A program made the translations under genes and the position numbers. The notes beneath the pieces are model-generated. The model saw nothing but the letters and a program-made list of their open reading frames with translations. It was not told the origin of the DNA and searched no databases. A stretch of DNA of 64,000 nucleotides, taken from NCBI GenBank assembly GCA_021442455.1, contig JABUSY010000046.1, positions 1 to 64,000 of the forward strand. Direction: 5' to 3'. Below, piece after piece: positions 1-10,412 of this stretch. How positions within the stretch are numbered: the stretch's first letter is position 1; each line of letters opens with the position of its first letter. Source of the stretch: Lachnospiraceae bacterium. GTDB taxonomy: Bacteria; Bacillota; Clostridia; Lachnospirales; Lachnospiraceae.

Positions 1-3
1 AGT

Positions 4-528
4 GTGTCTGGGATAGAGGAAGTACAGAAGCAACAGCAGAACGAAGAACAGTCGAGTCACTCCGAGATTGCAGACAATGTTCCGGAAGATTATATAAAAT
101 GGATAATCGATGAAAACGACATACTTTCAATATTTGATTTGATGATAGATACATGGGAAAGTGGTGTTTTCAACAATGTTTTGTTAGACAGTATAATGAG
201 TACAGATATACAAGAAAATGAAAACACTTATGAATTGAAGATTGAACTTCCTAGTTATAAGAAAGAGAATGTTTGTGTAGAATTGGACAGTGGATATTTG
301 ATCATATCTGTTTCTCAGAAAGAAAATAAAGATGAGAAGGATGAAAAAGGTAATTACGTTTGTCAAGCGTGCTATGGCAGTAGCTACAGAAGAAGTTTCT
401 ATATTGGTGAGTATGTAAAACAAGAGGATATTCATGCGAAGTTTGAGAGCCAAGTTTTGAAGTTAGTGATTCCGAAAGATAGAATAAAAAAAGGAAAAGA
501 AAAGAAATATATCGCGATTGAAGGATAA
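4..528 (+). CDS. Small heat-shock protein, Hsp20/alpha-crystallin family (possibly cut at the window edge)
   Basis: ATP-independent holdase chaperone that binds unfolding proteins in the cytoplasm. The alpha-crystallin domain covers about residues 65-170: it begins near STDIQENENTYELKIELP, has a glycine-rich mid-loop (GYLIISV), and ends with the KKYIAIEG tail common in clostridial Hsp20 proteins. The roughly 60 residues before the domain are Gln/Glu/Asp-rich and do not look like the short N-terminus usual in relatives. The first start seen is GTG at position 4, but the frame is open to base 1, so the true start may lie upstream of the window. It ends in TAA. The family is clear; the start is uncertain. 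Confidence 0.85.
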   Translation: MSGIEEVQKQQQNEEQSSHSEIADNVPEDYIKWIIDENDILSIFDLMIDTWESGVFNNVLLDSIMSTDIQENENTYELKIELPSYKKENVCVELDSGYLIISVSQKENKDEKDEKGNYVCQACYGSSYRRSFYIGEYVKQEDIHAKFESQVLKLVIPKDRIKKGKEKKYIAIEG

Positions 529-2174
529 GAATTCCACAGAAGAATGTATTTTTCTTTTCCATCTGACTTTGGAAAGTTCAGTATAAAGTGCAGAAAAGTG
601 AAAGCAGATATACTTAAAAAGGTGAGAAAAAGAAATTTTTGTAGCTCTTATGACATACCGTTGGAAGATGTTAATGTGGAAAATAAAAAATAACAGTCAT
701 TGCTTAAAAAGAAATGCAAAGATATAATAGTGGCTTTTAGTTAAGCGGATTAGTACTTTATGTTGTATAGGAAATATCAACAGTTCACATTTGCCTTTAA
801 CATCAAAATATAACAGAATAACTGTACTTATGTTACAGATTTTTGTTGAAACATTATAAAATGACGGCTGTTCTGGGAAAAGGTTATTTGCTAATTGTAA
901 TGCCGAAGAAATATTTTTCTATAAAGTTGAATTTTATAAATTACGTCATTTTGTGTTTGGCGGAGAGCACATGAAATGCATTGGGATGGTGAGAAGGTTT
1001 TTTAAGTAATCCATAGATTTTTTGATTATCATCTGGCTCGATATGGGATTTCTAGTTTTTTAATAGAAAACGCTTCATAGTGATCTTGTTTTATAGCGAT
1101 ATATTATTTTATTTTTGTCCATCAATTTAATGTTTTAATTGAAGAGGATGAATATGTAGAATGGTTAGGAGAACACTCTGCAAGAATTTTTCTGGTTAGA
1201 GAAATTTAATCCTCTTCTATGATGTTAGGGCATTGATCAACATTTTTAATGACGAGCTTTGCATAAAATATTTGTTAAACATTTTAAATATGATTTGAAT
1301 CATCTTTTCATTTAGGAGAAATAATAAGGAGAAAGCTGCTGTAGATGAAAGTTGTGTTCTTTTTTGATGTGAATTTGAGGCTGTTATTTTGCTAGTTTCT
1401 GTTATGGTATAACGGTTTTTTTAAGGTATCAGTCGCTTTAAATTTTGAACAATAAGCATTGGGAAACGGCCGCTGTTTTGGTTCAAATTTTGTATATTTG
1501 GGAAGTCATAGTTGTTGTACTGAGAGAGACTTAGAAAAAGAGTGTGTGCCTACTGATTTAATACTGTTTGGCATCTTTTGTTTTGCCTGAAGTTTTGCAG
1601 TATGATAACGTGCAATTAATTATTGATTATGATTCTTGTGAGCACATTTGTCACTTGTATAACGGCACTGGTGTAGTTTATATACTTGTTGATTACAAGA
1701 CCTTTTTGGAATGATATTGGACTAAATAAATAGATAACAACATGAGAAATGCAGAGGATAAAATATGTGAAAAAATTGCAGATTTACAAATTATATGTTA
1801 AAAAATAATGGAGGTCATCATTCTGTAGGATGACGACCTTGAACACGCAAAGAATCAGCTAGTGACGAATTTTATTGGGACGGAAAAATTAATATACGAT
1901 TTTGTAACAAGAAAATTTTAATAACTAGGAGATGCGAGAAGATTTGAAGGATCAACTGTCTATATGATAATAGTTTCAGAAATGCTGCTTTATTGGTTTA
2001 CAGAGTGAGAGAGGAAAAAAATTTAAGTTTATGAGAAGCGTGTTTAGTTTTGTGTTTATAAAAAACGATTTCGTGTTTTCTGTTAAGAACTTTTTTGAAT
2101 CCAATCTATTAAATGTAAAAGTAGATTTTGTAAAGTATCTGTTAACATGCTAAGTTTTCAAAATTAATGAGCAT

Positions 2175-2384
2175 GTGATGAATAATTATTTAAGATGTGT
2201 TTTTTTCAAAGAAGTTTTATCAGGAGATTTAGTGTTTTGTAACGCTACATTTTACTTTATGATACCGGAAAGAGGAAGGTTATCGTTTACAGGCAGGTTT
2301 CAGTCAAATAAATCTATCACTCAAAAAGAAGCGGTTGACAAAATTGAGCAGGTGTTTAACATTTTCTTAGAAGTCTATAATTAG
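2175..2384 (+). CDS. Possible small ORF, 69 aa, or gene remnant
   Basis: I do not recognise this frame. It starts at ATG (two tandem ATGs) without a convincing Shine-Dalgarno, ends in TAG, and its C-terminal half (about residues 35-69) reads like soluble protein ending in an amphipathic stretch. A weak hairpin followed by a T-rich run lies about 40 bases after the stop, which is the only support for a real transcript. It could equally be the surviving tail of a decayed gene. Confidence 0.2.
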   Translation: MMNNYLRCVFFKEVLSGDLVFCNATFYFMIPERGRLSFTGRFQSNKSITQKEAVDKIEQVFNIFLEVYN

Positions 2385-2425
2385 CGATGTAAAAGTTAGT
2401 TATTGTCTATCCAGCGGGGTGAATT

Positions 2426-2451
2426 CCACCTAAGTGGGGTTTTATTTTTTA
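2426..2451 (+). terminator. Weak candidate rho-independent terminator
   Basis: A short CCAC/GTGG stem with a 4-base loop, extended by two G-T wobbles, is followed by GTTTTATTTTTT. The T-tract is good but the stem is weak. A competing GGTG/CCACC pairing with the bases just upstream is possible. Confidence 0.3.
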
Positions 2452-3356
2452 AGAAAAAGCATTTACGAGTTGGATTTGGCAAAGACGATCGTTATTAATG
2501 AGACCAGTTTGGCTAAAAAAGTGGGAAATAACAAACAAATGGCTTGTTATCACTATCTGATAACGGTTGATGAATTCTGAGATACACTGTTAGGTGTTTA
2601 GTATTTTATAGATCAGCTGCTGTTAAATCTGGCTTGTATCGCTCTTATATGTTGTCTATAGGATTTAAGCAAGCGAGTAAAAGAATGTGTAGATTGCTTT
2701 CCTGGAAAAAGGTTTTGATAGACTGTGAAGAGGATAGCGTATTTATTACATAATGGAGTCTCTTTCGATTTTTCCGTATTTTCTTGCTAGGGATTTTTGA
2801 TTCAGGAGTTCAAACTTGGAGAAAATATTTTGCTACTGTATAAAAATTATTGTACACTATTATCATTGAAAAGAGAAAATCAGCAGAATGTATTTATTTG
2901 TTTCATTTTTTGATATAGAATTTATTTTCAGAAGGATTATGTCAATGGGAAATGGGTGGATGGTAGCAACCAAAGATCAGAAATAGTAGGCTGTCGCTGG
3001 AGAAGAGAGATGAAAAATGCTCATTGACAAATGATAAGAAAAATCATATAATCTACTTCACAGGAGAACGGTTATGATTGAAAAAAATCTTAGTTTAACA
3101 TTTATATATTTTATAGCTGGAGCCAAGAATTTCTACCGGCTTGTTGTGCTACGAAGATCCTAAGAATTCAAAACTGTTTATAAATCAGACAGGAAAGAAG
3201 AATTATATGGGTCGATGCTGGAATTCAACAGTCATCGGTCCTTTTATATGTCTATGAACGAAAAAATTAGAAACATAAGGTGCATTTTTGGTGAGTGCTT
3301 AATAATAGGCGCTACAGGTATGCGGAAGAAAAGAAGAAAGAAAAGGAGGGAAAATA

Positions 3357-4295
3357 ATGAAACCCGAGATTTTAGATTGTACATTACGAGATGGAGGATT
3401 GGTGAATCGATTCTTTTTCAGTGATGAATTTGTACGGGATTTGTATCTGACAAATTTAGAAGTCGGCGTTGATTATATGGAATTTGGATATAAGGCGTCG
3501 GAAAAACAGTTTAATTGGAAAGATTTCGGGAAATTGAAATTTTGTCGTGAAGAAGATATACGCCAAGTTGTAGGAGATCATTCATCGAAGATGAAAATAT
3601 CTGTGATGGCGGATGTAGGAAGAACAGAGCGGGGCAGTATACTGGCGCGAAAAGACAGTGTCATTGATATGATACGAATTGCAACATACAGTTCCACTAT
3701 TCCTGAAGCTATAGAACTGATTGAAGAATGCCATGAAAAGGGGTATGAGACTTCTGTTAATATCATGGCGGTATCCAGTGACACAGAATCAATGATCCAT
3801 AAATTTCTTGGGGAGTTTTGTGATAGTTCTGTAGATGTAATTTATTTGGTGGATAGCTTTGGGGCCTTTTATCCAGAACAGATCCGGAAGTTGTCCAACC
3901 TATATTTCGAATATGCAGAGAAACAGGGAAAACTCTTAGGTATACATGCACATAACAACCAGCAGCTTGCCTTTGCAAATACGTTAGAAGCGATTCATTG
4001 TGGGGCAGGATTCGCAGATGCTACTTGTGATGGAATGGGTAGGGGAGCCGGAAACTGTTCTATGGAAATGCTGGTGGGATACTTGAAGGATAAACAGCTT
4101 CAGGAACTTCCAATTCTGAAATTCATAGAAAAACATTTGATTCCCATGAAAGAAGCTGGAATCAGATGGGGCTATGAACTTCCTTACCTGCTAACCGGGC
4201 AGGGAAGAGTACATCCGTCTAGAGCGATACAGTTCATACAAGAAGGATGCAAGGGGCTTGCTGGAATGTTTGCACAGATAGCAGCGGGAGAATAA
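3357..4295 (+). CDS. Aldolase catalytic domain protein of the DRE-TIM metallolyase (HMGL-like) family
   Basis: Related to 4-hydroxy-2-oxovalerate aldolase and HMG-CoA lyase; the exact substrate is unknown. The N-terminal LDCTLRDGG (residues 5-13) is the DRE-type metal and acid motif. GIHAHNNQQLAFANT (about residues 197-211) gives the HxH metal ligands, and DATCDGMGRGAGN (about 222-234) is the conserved C-terminal loop. At 312 aa it is the usual length of the aldolase domain without a communication domain. An AGGAGG-type ribosome site precedes ATG. It stands alone, between a 2.8-kb decayed stretch and proC, and ends in TAA. The family is secure; the reaction is not. Confidence 0.85.
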   Translation: MKPEILDCTLRDGGLVNRFFFSDEFVRDLYLTNLEVGVDYMEFGYKASEKQFNWKDFGKLKFCREEDIRQVVGDHSSKMKISVMADVGRTERGSILARKDSVIDMIRIATYSSTIPEAIELIEECHEKGYETSVNIMAVSSDTESMIHKFLGEFCDSSVDVIYLVDSFGAFYPEQIRKLSNLYFEYAEKQGKLLGIHAHNNQQLAFANTLEAIHCGAGFADATCDGMGRGAGNCSMEMLVGYLKDKQLQELPILKFIEKHLIPMKEAGIRWGYELPYLLTGQGRVHPSRAIQFIQEGCKGLAGMFAQIAAGE

Positions 4296-4402
4296 GTCTC
4301 GGGTTTAGTCTTTGCAGGGGCATGAATATGTTTACAAATCAAATAGAATGAAAATAATATGCAAAGCACTGTAAAGAAGAGTGCGCAGGAGGAATTTAAA
4401 TA

Positions 4403-5197
4403 ATGAAGATAGGTTTTGTTGGTTGCGGGAATATGGCGACTGCTATGATCGGCGGTATTTTGAAAAAAGGGATGGTTAGTAGGGAGAATTTGATTGCCTC
4501 AGCAAAATCGCCAAAGACATTGGATAAAATCGATAAGGAGCTTGGAATTCGGGCTACTGCGGATAAACGGAAGATAGCGGTAGAATCGGATGTTCTGATT
4601 TTAGCAGTTAAATCAGTTAATATGAAAGAAGTGATAGAAGAAATATCGATTGTCATCAGGCCAGAGACGATAGTGGTAACGCTGGCGCCTGGAAAGACAT
4701 TGCAATGGCTGAACGATACATTTGGGAAGCCTACGAAGCTGGTGCGTACGATGCCGAATACACCGGCTTTGGTTGGGGAAGGGATGACTGCGATGTGTCC
4801 GAATGACTATGTGAGGCCAGAGGAAGTAGTAGAGATTGAGGAAATCTTCCAGAGCTTCGGAAAGACACAGGTGGTACCAGAGCCAATGATCGATGTAGTG
4901 GTTGCTGTCAGCGGAAGTTCGCCGGCGTATGTATTTCTGTTTATCGAGGCGCTGGCTGATGCGGCAGTGGCAGACGGTATGTCTAGGGAACAGGCCTATG
5001 AATTTGCGGCACAGTCGGTGCTTGGTAGTGCAAAAATGCTTTTAGAAACCAGAAAGCATCCGGGAGTTTTGAAAGATATGGTATGCTCTCCGGGCGGTAC
5101 AACTATAGAAGCGGTACGTGTGTTGGAAGAACGGGGATTGCGCAGTGCTGTCTTTGAGGCAACAAAAGCCTGTGTGAAAAAAGCAAAAGAAATGTAA
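4403..5197 (+). CDS. proC: Pyrroline-5-carboxylate reductase
   Basis: NAD(P)H-dependent reduction of 1-pyrroline-5-carboxylate, the last step of proline synthesis, in the cytoplasm. The N-terminal Rossmann motif is FVGCGNMATAMIGG (residues 4-17). The substrate-side signature is seen as VRTMPNTPALVGEGM and, in the C-terminal helical domain, AVSGSSPAYVFLFIEALADAA and SPGGTT. At 264 aa it matches the family's usual length. A strong AGGAGG lies 11 bases before ATG. No proA or proB is present nearby, so this is an isolated proline gene. Stop is TAA. Confidence 0.95.
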   Translation: MKIGFVGCGNMATAMIGGILKKGMVSRENLIASAKSPKTLDKIDKELGIRATADKRKIAVESDVLILAVKSVNMKEVIEEISIVIRPETIVVTLAPGKTLQWLNDTFGKPTKLVRTMPNTPALVGEGMTAMCPNDYVRPEEVVEIEEIFQSFGKTQVVPEPMIDVVVAVSGSSPAYVFLFIEALADAAVADGMSREQAYEFAAQSVLGSAKMLLETRKHPGVLKDMVCSPGGTTIEAVRVLEERGLRSAVFEATKACVKKAKEM

Positions 5198-5201
5198 AAA
5201 C

Positions 5202-5243
5202 ATAACGGAGTTGCAGAAAATTAAATTTTGGAAACTCCATTAT
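5202..5243. terminator. Bidirectional terminator between convergent proC and the XRE gene
   Basis: ATAACGGAGTT (5202-5212) pairs with AACTCCATTAT (5233-5243) over 11 bases with one mismatch. On the minus strand the stem is followed by a T5 run (the A-run at 5196-5200), and on the plus strand by TTATTT. It sits exactly between the proC stop and the stop of the convergent minus-strand gene. Confidence 0.6.
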
Positions 5244-5486
5244 TTAAAAGTTGTTGTTTTGAAAATCCAGCAGATTTGTTGCTGGGATATCTAAAGCTCC
5301 TGCAATGTCGAATAATCTGTTCAGAGAAATAAAAGTTCGGCTATTCGAGGCTTCAATGTTGCTCATGTGTGTCCGGTTGCTGTGAAAAATTTCAGCCAAT
5401 TTTACTTGTGTTATTCCCCTGGTTTTACGGTCATAAGCTATTGTGAGACCTAAAAGTCGTAATTCATTTAAATGTGAATCATTCAT
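5244..5486 (-). CDS. XRE-family helix-turn-helix regulator, 80 aa
   Basis: A small single-domain DNA-binding protein. The HTH covers about residues 10-65: RKTRGITQVKLAEIFHSNRT matches helices 2-3 (the 'TQ..LA...' signature) and MSNIEASNSR follows as the recognition end. The length is normal for orphan Cro/C1-type regulators. AAGGAAAG lies about 7 bases before ATG on the minus strand, and the stop is TAA. No partner toxin, phage gene or restriction gene can be recognised next to it. It is one of only two annotated genes on the minus strand here and may be a later arrival; that is inference. Confidence 0.75.
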   Translation of the reverse strand: MNDSHLNELRLLGLTIAYDRKTRGITQVKLAEIFHSNRTHMSNIEASNSRTFISLNRLFDIAGALDIPATNLLDFQNNNF

Positions 5487-6027
5487 GCAATACTTTCCTT
5501 AGATATTAAATCTTTACTTTACAGTTTAAATGTTAAAAATAAACGATTCAGAAGCAACAAATCGAAAATATATTTTTGCCAATTGTCTAAAAACAAACTT
5601 AAAGTGTGGTTCTGATTTTTTCGACGAATCAATCAGGAGAGAAATCAATACATTTGTTGCAGTTATATTCGAAATTTTACGTCCGACATATACAAGTTTG
5701 CCTGTATATGGAATTTTTTTGGCGGAAGGTTTTGAAATTTTCATATTCATAAGTTATGGAAGTCAGCGAAAGGATTGTAATCTTTCTATAAGCTGAATAA
5801 ATCTTCTTGTTCAATCTGATGTTCTAGATGCATCAGAAGTGCTTGAACTCGCTACTTTCTTATTGTTTCTGCCTTCTGCAAAAAACGTTTCCTTAATGTT
5901 TTTAGCATTTTAGCAGTAAATTTGTTAAAGAATGCATATAATATATTGGTAAGCATAGCATAACATATTACATTAAAAAAGTCATGGAAATGATGTATAT
6001 TTTTCATAATATAAAGGAGGATAAGAT
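5487..6027. other. Intergenic region, 541 bp, upstream of the XRE gene and the DJ-1 gene
   Basis: A frame open on both strands covers about 5526-5796 (74 codons minus, 88 codons plus). Neither frame has a good ribosome site or a recognisable product. As the region between divergent genes it should carry promoters for both. An AT-rich TATAAT-like element occurs near 5937-5942, without a convincing -35 box. Confidence 0.4.
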
Positions 6028-6585
6028 ATGGCAAAAGTATATGTTTTTTTGGCAGACGGATATGAAGAAGTGGAGGCATTAACACCGGTAGATTTGCTAC
6101 GGCGTGCCGATCATGAAGTATGTATGGTTTCTATTATGGAGAAAAAGCAAATTACAGGGTCTCATGGCATCAGGGTAGAGGCTGATGTGCTTTTACAAGA
6201 TGAAAAGTTTAATGAAGGGGATATGTATTTACTTCCCGGAGGAATGCTTGGCACTTGGCATTTGGGGAAAAACCAGCGGTTAGCGAAGTTGTTACTTCAG
6301 GAGTATGTGAAGGGTCAATATTTGGCGGCTATATGTGCGGCACCGAGTATTCTGGGACAGTTAGGAATTTTGAAAGATAAGAAAGCAGTATGCTATCCAG
6401 GATTTGAAAAAAAATTGACGGGGGCTCAGGTACTCACAGTACCGGTAGTGACAGATGGTACGATCACTACGGCTCGGGGCGTGGGCGCTGGAATTGATTT
6501 TGGACTTGAGCTCATCCGGGTGTTAGACGGATCTGATAAAGCTTGTGAAATAAAAAATCAAATCGTATATCCTTATAACAGTTGA
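6028..6585 (+). CDS. DJ-1/PfpI family protein (protein deglycase/chaperone-like)
   Basis: Class I glutamine-amidotransferase-like fold. The nucleophile elbow is AAICAAPSILG, with the candidate catalytic Cys at residue 103, and the conserved acid lies early, in DGYEEVEALTPVDLLRRA (residues 10-27). The length of 185 aa is typical of the DJ-1/ThiJ subfamily annotated for repair of glycated proteins or oxidative stress. The biochemical role of clostridial members is not settled. AAGGAGG precedes ATG, and the stop is TGA. It is monocistronic, with decayed DNA on both sides. Confidence 0.9.
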   Translation: MAKVYVFLADGYEEVEALTPVDLLRRADHEVCMVSIMEKKQITGSHGIRVEADVLLQDEKFNEGDMYLLPGGMLGTWHLGKNQRLAKLLLQEYVKGQYLAAICAAPSILGQLGILKDKKAVCYPGFEKKLTGAQVLTVPVVTDGTITTARGVGAGIDFGLELIRVLDGSDKACEIKNQIVYPYNS

Positions 6586-7076
6586 CAGTTTGTGAAATTT
6601 CTAGGATTATTTACAAAGAGAAACGGTTACAGTATTTAAACAAGAAACAGTGGCTGATATATGATATGGCGAAGCAAAGTAGGGTATGCAAAGTAATCAA
6701 CAGGGACAGTTCTTTAGTGTTTTCAAATACGAAGGACAGAACTGGAACTTTCGAAGAAAAACCAAAGTTTTTTATAAGTGAGTATTTCATAATTCTATGA
6801 AATACGATGTTAAAGTTGGTGTTTAAAAAGTTATCAGTAATTTTTTAATCTATGTGATAAACGGATGATGGAAAAGTGGTAAGTTTTCATCTTGCACTTT
6901 TTAAATTTTTATGATATACTGATATAACGACTGTAATGAAAAAGGTTTGTTCTAGAGTACTTTATATGCAAGCTATACGGGTGAAAGTTTTACTATACTA
7001 TATGCTGAAATTGTTCGAAAGTATTCAGGGATAAAAAATATATTCCATGAATATATACAGGAGGAAAGTTAATGCA
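6586..7076. other. Intergenic region carrying the tig promoter
   Basis: The first 215 bases include a 72-codon frame directly after the DJ-1 stop that resembles no known protein. The rest holds the sigma-A-like promoter listed separately and a leader of about 150 bases ahead of the trigger factor gene. Confidence 0.5.
6892..6920 (+). promoter_or_regulatory. Sigma-A-type promoter for tig-clpP-clpX
   Basis: TTGCAC, a 17-base spacer, then TATACT. It is the best match upstream of tig and gives a leader of about 150 bases. Confidence 0.65.
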
Positions 7077-8381
7077 ATGAGCGTTCAGGTTGAAAACTTG
7101 GAAAAGAATATGGCAAAACTCACTATTGAAGTTTCTGCAGATGAGCTGGAAAAGGCGCTGCAAAGTGCATATTTGAAACAGAAGAATAATATCAGCATTC
7201 CCGGTTTCCGTAAAGGAAAAGTGCCGAGAGTTATTGTTGAGAAAATATATGGAACGGATATTTTATATGAAGATGCTGCTAATGAATTGATTCCAAAAGC
7301 GTATTTTGATGCAGTTTTTGAAAGCAAACTAGATGTCGTATCTCAGCCGAAAGTCAATGTAGTACAGATCGAACAGGGAAAGTTGTTTGTTTTTACAGCA
7401 GAAGTAGCTGTTAAGCCTGAAGTTACCCTGGGTGTATACAAAGCATTAGAAGTTCAGAAAGCCGATCTGACAGTTTCCGATGAAGAAATTGAAGCTGAAT
7501 TGAAGAAAGAGCAGGAAAAAAATAGCAGAAGGATTGACATTGAAAACCGTCCGACGCAGATAGGTGATATCGTCACTATAGATTTTGAAGGTTCTGTGAA
7601 TGGAGAGACTTTTGCAGGGGGGGTTGCTAAGGGTTATTCTCTGACTCTAGGTTCCAATACTTTCATTCCAGGGTTTGAGGAACAGCTAATGGGAGTAAAG
7701 CTGAAAGAGGAAGTGGATGTTAATGTGATTTTTCCGAAAGATTATAATGCAGAAGAGCTAAAAGGAAAAACTGGCATATTCAAATGCATCATTCAAAAAA
7801 TTGAGACAAAGGAGCTGCCGGAGTTAGATGATGATTTTGCAAAAGATGTATCCGAGTTTAACACACTGGATGAATATAAAGCAGATGTGAAGAAAAGTTT
7901 AAAGAAGAAGAAAGAAGCAGAAGCAAAACATGCTAAAGAAGATACAGCTGTTGAAAAAGCTGTTGCTAATGCATTTATGGAGATCCCTGAGGCGATGATG
8001 CAGAGTCAGATGGTTCAGATGATGGATAATTTTGTCAAAACGCTTCGGGCGCAGGGCATGAGTATGGAACAGTATATGCAGTATAGTGGTAAGACTCTAG
8101 AGCAGGTGCAGGGTCAGATGAGAACACAGGTTATCAAGCAAATCCGGACTCGTCTGGTGCTGGAGAAAGTTGCAGAGGTTGAACAAATAGAGGCCAATGA
8201 GGAGAAAATTGACGGGGAAATTCGAAAAATGGCCAGAATGTATAAAATGGAGGTTAATAAATTAAAGGAACTTCTAGGAGACTTTGACAAAGAGAAGATT
8301 AAAAAAAATCTAGCTGTTCAAGAAGCAGTTGCCTTTCTGGCAGAACATGCGGTAGAAGTTGATACGTCAGATAAAAGTTAA
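7077..8381 (+). CDS. tig: Trigger factor, ribosome-associated peptidyl-prolyl isomerase chaperone
   Basis: Binds at the ribosomal exit tunnel and helps nascent chains fold. Three regions are seen in order: an N-terminal ribosome-binding domain with the signature GFRKGKVPR (about residues 43-51), an FKBP-type PPIase domain from about residue 155 (GDIVTIDFEGSVNGETFAGG then IPGFEEQLMG), and a long helical C-terminal domain. ATG 7077 is preferred over the upstream in-frame ATG 7047 because the family begins MSVQVE and AGGAGG lies at 7059-7064. The coding sequence contains a G7 run at 7617-7623. The length of 434 aa is usual. It is followed by clpP and clpX in the standard order. Stop is TAA. Confidence 0.96.
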   Translation: MSVQVENLEKNMAKLTIEVSADELEKALQSAYLKQKNNISIPGFRKGKVPRVIVEKIYGTDILYEDAANELIPKAYFDAVFESKLDVVSQPKVNVVQIEQGKLFVFTAEVAVKPEVTLGVYKALEVQKADLTVSDEEIEAELKKEQEKNSRRIDIENRPTQIGDIVTIDFEGSVNGETFAGGVAKGYSLTLGSNTFIPGFEEQLMGVKLKEEVDVNVIFPKDYNAEELKGKTGIFKCIIQKIETKELPELDDDFAKDVSEFNTLDEYKADVKKSLKKKKEAEAKHAKEDTAVEKAVANAFMEIPEAMMQSQMVQMMDNFVKTLRAQGMSMEQYMQYSGKTLEQVQGQMRTQVIKQIRTRLVLEKVAEVEQIEANEEKIDGEIRKMARMYKMEVNKLKELLGDFDKEKIKKNLAVQEAVAFLAEHAVEVDTSDKS

Positions 8382-8418
8382 GACTAAAGAGTAACGATTT
8401 GAAAATGGAGGCTGTTGT

Positions 8419-9000
8419 ATGAGTTTAGTACCTTATGTCATTGAACAAACCAGCAGAGGAGAGAGAAGTTACGATATTTACTCAAGGCTGTTAAAAGACA
8501 GAATTATCTTTCTTGGAGAAGAAGTGAATGATATTACAGCGAGCTTAGTGGTAGCGCAGCTCCTATTCCTAGAATCAGAGGATCCAAAAAAGGATATTCA
8601 CCTGTATATTAATAGTCCTGGTGGTTCTGTTACAGCAGGTATGGCGATCTATGATACCATGCAGTATATTCAATGTGATGTGTCGACAATCTGTATTGGA
8701 ATGGCTGCAAGTATGGGTGCTTTCTTACTTTCCGGAGGTACAAAAGGCAAACGGATGGCTCTTCCGAATGCGGAAATTATGATTCATCAGCCATCAGGAG
8801 GTGCTCAGGGGCAAGCAACAGAGATTCGGATTGTTGCCGATCATATTTTAAAGACAAAGAAAAAGCTACATGAAATTTTGGCGATGAATACGGATCAGCC
8901 TTTGGAGAAAATTGAGATTGATACAGAACGTGATAATTACATGTCAGCAGCAGAGGCTCAAGCCTATGGGCTGATAGACAATGTGATAGTGAAACGGTAA
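8419..9000 (+). CDS. clpP: ATP-dependent Clp protease proteolytic subunit
   Basis: Serine protease that forms the double-heptamer degradation chamber used by ClpX. The catalytic triad is visible as Ser98 (GMAASMGAF), His123 (MIHQPSGG) and Asp172 (TERDNYMSA). At 193 aa it is full length. TGGAGG lies just upstream of ATG and the gene is 37 bases after tig. With lon destroyed downstream, ClpXP is the only housekeeping energy-dependent protease seen here. Stop is TAA. Confidence 0.97.
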   Translation: MSLVPYVIEQTSRGERSYDIYSRLLKDRIIFLGEEVNDITASLVVAQLLFLESEDPKKDIHLYINSPGGSVTAGMAIYDTMQYIQCDVSTICIGMAASMGAFLLSGGTKGKRMALPNAEIMIHQPSGGAQGQATEIRIVADHILKTKKKLHEILAMNTDQPLEKIEIDTERDNYMSAAEAQAYGLIDNVIVKR

Positions 9001-9096
9001 TGATTGATAGATAAGGATGTTTCAAAAGTCAAATTCGCTTTTGATTCATCCTTTTGGTCTTTCGGAAAGAAAACTAAGCAAGGAGTTGGTATAAAA

Positions 9097-10365
9097 ATGG
9101 TTATCAAGGGAAATGAATCTAAAATAAGATGTTCCTTTTGCGGAAAGAGAGAAGAACAGGTAAAAAAGATGATCTCAGGACTTGACAGCGCATATATTTG
9201 TGATGCATGCATTGAAATCTGTACAGAGATTATAGAAGAGGAATTTACCCATGAGCCTCAGAAAGATAATTCCAAAATCAATCTACTAAAGCCCATTGAA
9301 ATCAAAAACTTTTTGGACCAGTATGTGATCGGACAGGATGAAGCAAAAAAAGTGTTGTCAGTTGCTGTTTATAACCATTATAAGCGGGTGTTGTCAGGAG
9401 AAGATTCTGACGTGGATTTGCAGAAAAGCAACATTCTCATGCTAGGGCCTACGGGATCAGGTAAAACTCTTCTGGCTCAGACGCTTGCTAAGCTCTTGAA
9501 TGTGCCGTTTGCTATCGTAGATGCTACAGTGTTAACAGAAGCAGGTTATGTAGGGGAGGATGTAGAAAATATCCTATTAAAACTGATTCAAGCGTCGGAA
9601 TATGATATAGATCGTGCTCAACATGGTATTATTTATATCGACGAAATCGACAAAATTACAAGGAAATCAGAGAATGCTTCCATCACTAGGGATGTTTCAG
9701 GAGAAGGCGTACAGCAGGCACTGCTGAAAATTCTGGAAGGCACAGTAGCGAGTGTACCTCCTCAGGGAGGAAGGAAACATCCCCATCAGGAATTTTTTCA
9801 GATTGATACTACAAATATTCTGTTTATTTGCGGCGGTGCATTTGAAGGATTAGAAAAGGTCATTGAAATGCGGCAAGATACTAAATTGATCGGATTTAAT
9901 GCTGATCTTGGTTGTCAGAAGAATGAAAATGTAGGTGCAATCCTGCGCCAGGTGATGCCGGAAGATTTCATTAAGTTTGGCATGATTCCGGAATTTATCG
10001 GTCGTGTACCGGTTGTGGTGACTCTGGAAGCATTAACAGAGGATGCGTTGGTTCAGATACTGAGTGTACCGAAGAACTCACTGATCAAGCAGTATAAGAA
10101 GTTATTAGAACTGGACGGAGTGAGATTAAGCTTTGAGGAAGATGCCCTGAGAGAAATTGCAAAGGAATCGCTTAATCGTAAGACTGGGGCCAGAGGGTTG
10201 CGAGCGATTATGGAGAAAACTATGATGGAGATTATGTTTGAATCTCCTTCGAACAACATGATTAAAGAATGTCATATTACAAAAGCAGTGGTGGAAGGTA
10301 AAGAAGCGCCTATGGTGGTACAGAGGGAGCTAATTCCGATTACCGGGGCGTGCGAAGACGCATAA
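9097..10365 (+). CDS. clpX: ClpX ATPase, specificity subunit of ClpXP
   Basis: AAA+ unfoldase. The N-terminal zinc-binding domain has Cys12, Cys15, Cys35 and Cys38 (CSFC and CDAC). It is followed by Walker A GPTGSGKT, Walker [10 protein letters not shown] and the C-terminal sensor-2 region [16 protein letters not shown] 9097 is chosen over the in-frame ATG 9004 because the Zn-domain start and AAGGAG site fit it; this gives 422 aa, normal for the family. The 96 bases after clpP include a candidate leader. Stop is TAA. Confidence 0.96.
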   Translation: MVIKGNESKIRCSFCGKREEQVKKMISGLDSAYICDACIEICTEIIEEEFTHEPQKDNSKINLLKPIEIKNFLDQYVIGQDEAKKVLSVAVYNHYKRVLSGEDSDVDLQKSNILMLGPTGSGKTLLAQTLAKLLNVPFAIVDATVLTEAGYVGEDVENILLKLIQASEYDIDRAQHGIIYIDEIDKITRKSENASITRDVSGEGVQQALLKILEGTVASVPPQGGRKHPHQEFFQIDTTNILFICGGAFEGLEKVIEMRQDTKLIGFNADLGCQKNENVGAILRQVMPEDFIKFGMIPEFIGRVPVVVTLEALTEDALVQILSVPKNSLIKQYKKLLELDGVRLSFEEDALREIAKESLNRKTGARGLRAIMEKTMMEIMFESPSNNMIKECHITKAVVEGKEAPMVVQRELIPITGACEDA

Positions 10366-10412
10366 GAGCAGGGCTAGTTGTATTGGCAGAGTTAAAATAC
10401 TTATCTCACCTA

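Larger units (their letters stand above)
529..3356. other. Decayed intergenic region, 2.8 kb
   Basis: AT-rich DNA without a recognisable gene. All six frames are cut by frequent stops, apart from a 69-codon frame listed separately. Isolated phrases look protein-like, but none is specific enough to name. Bases 1811-1837 form an imperfect hairpin (AGGTCATCATTC against GGATGACGACCT) with no T-tract. Given the state of other gaps in this window, eroded former genes are the likely content; that is inference. Confidence 0.5.
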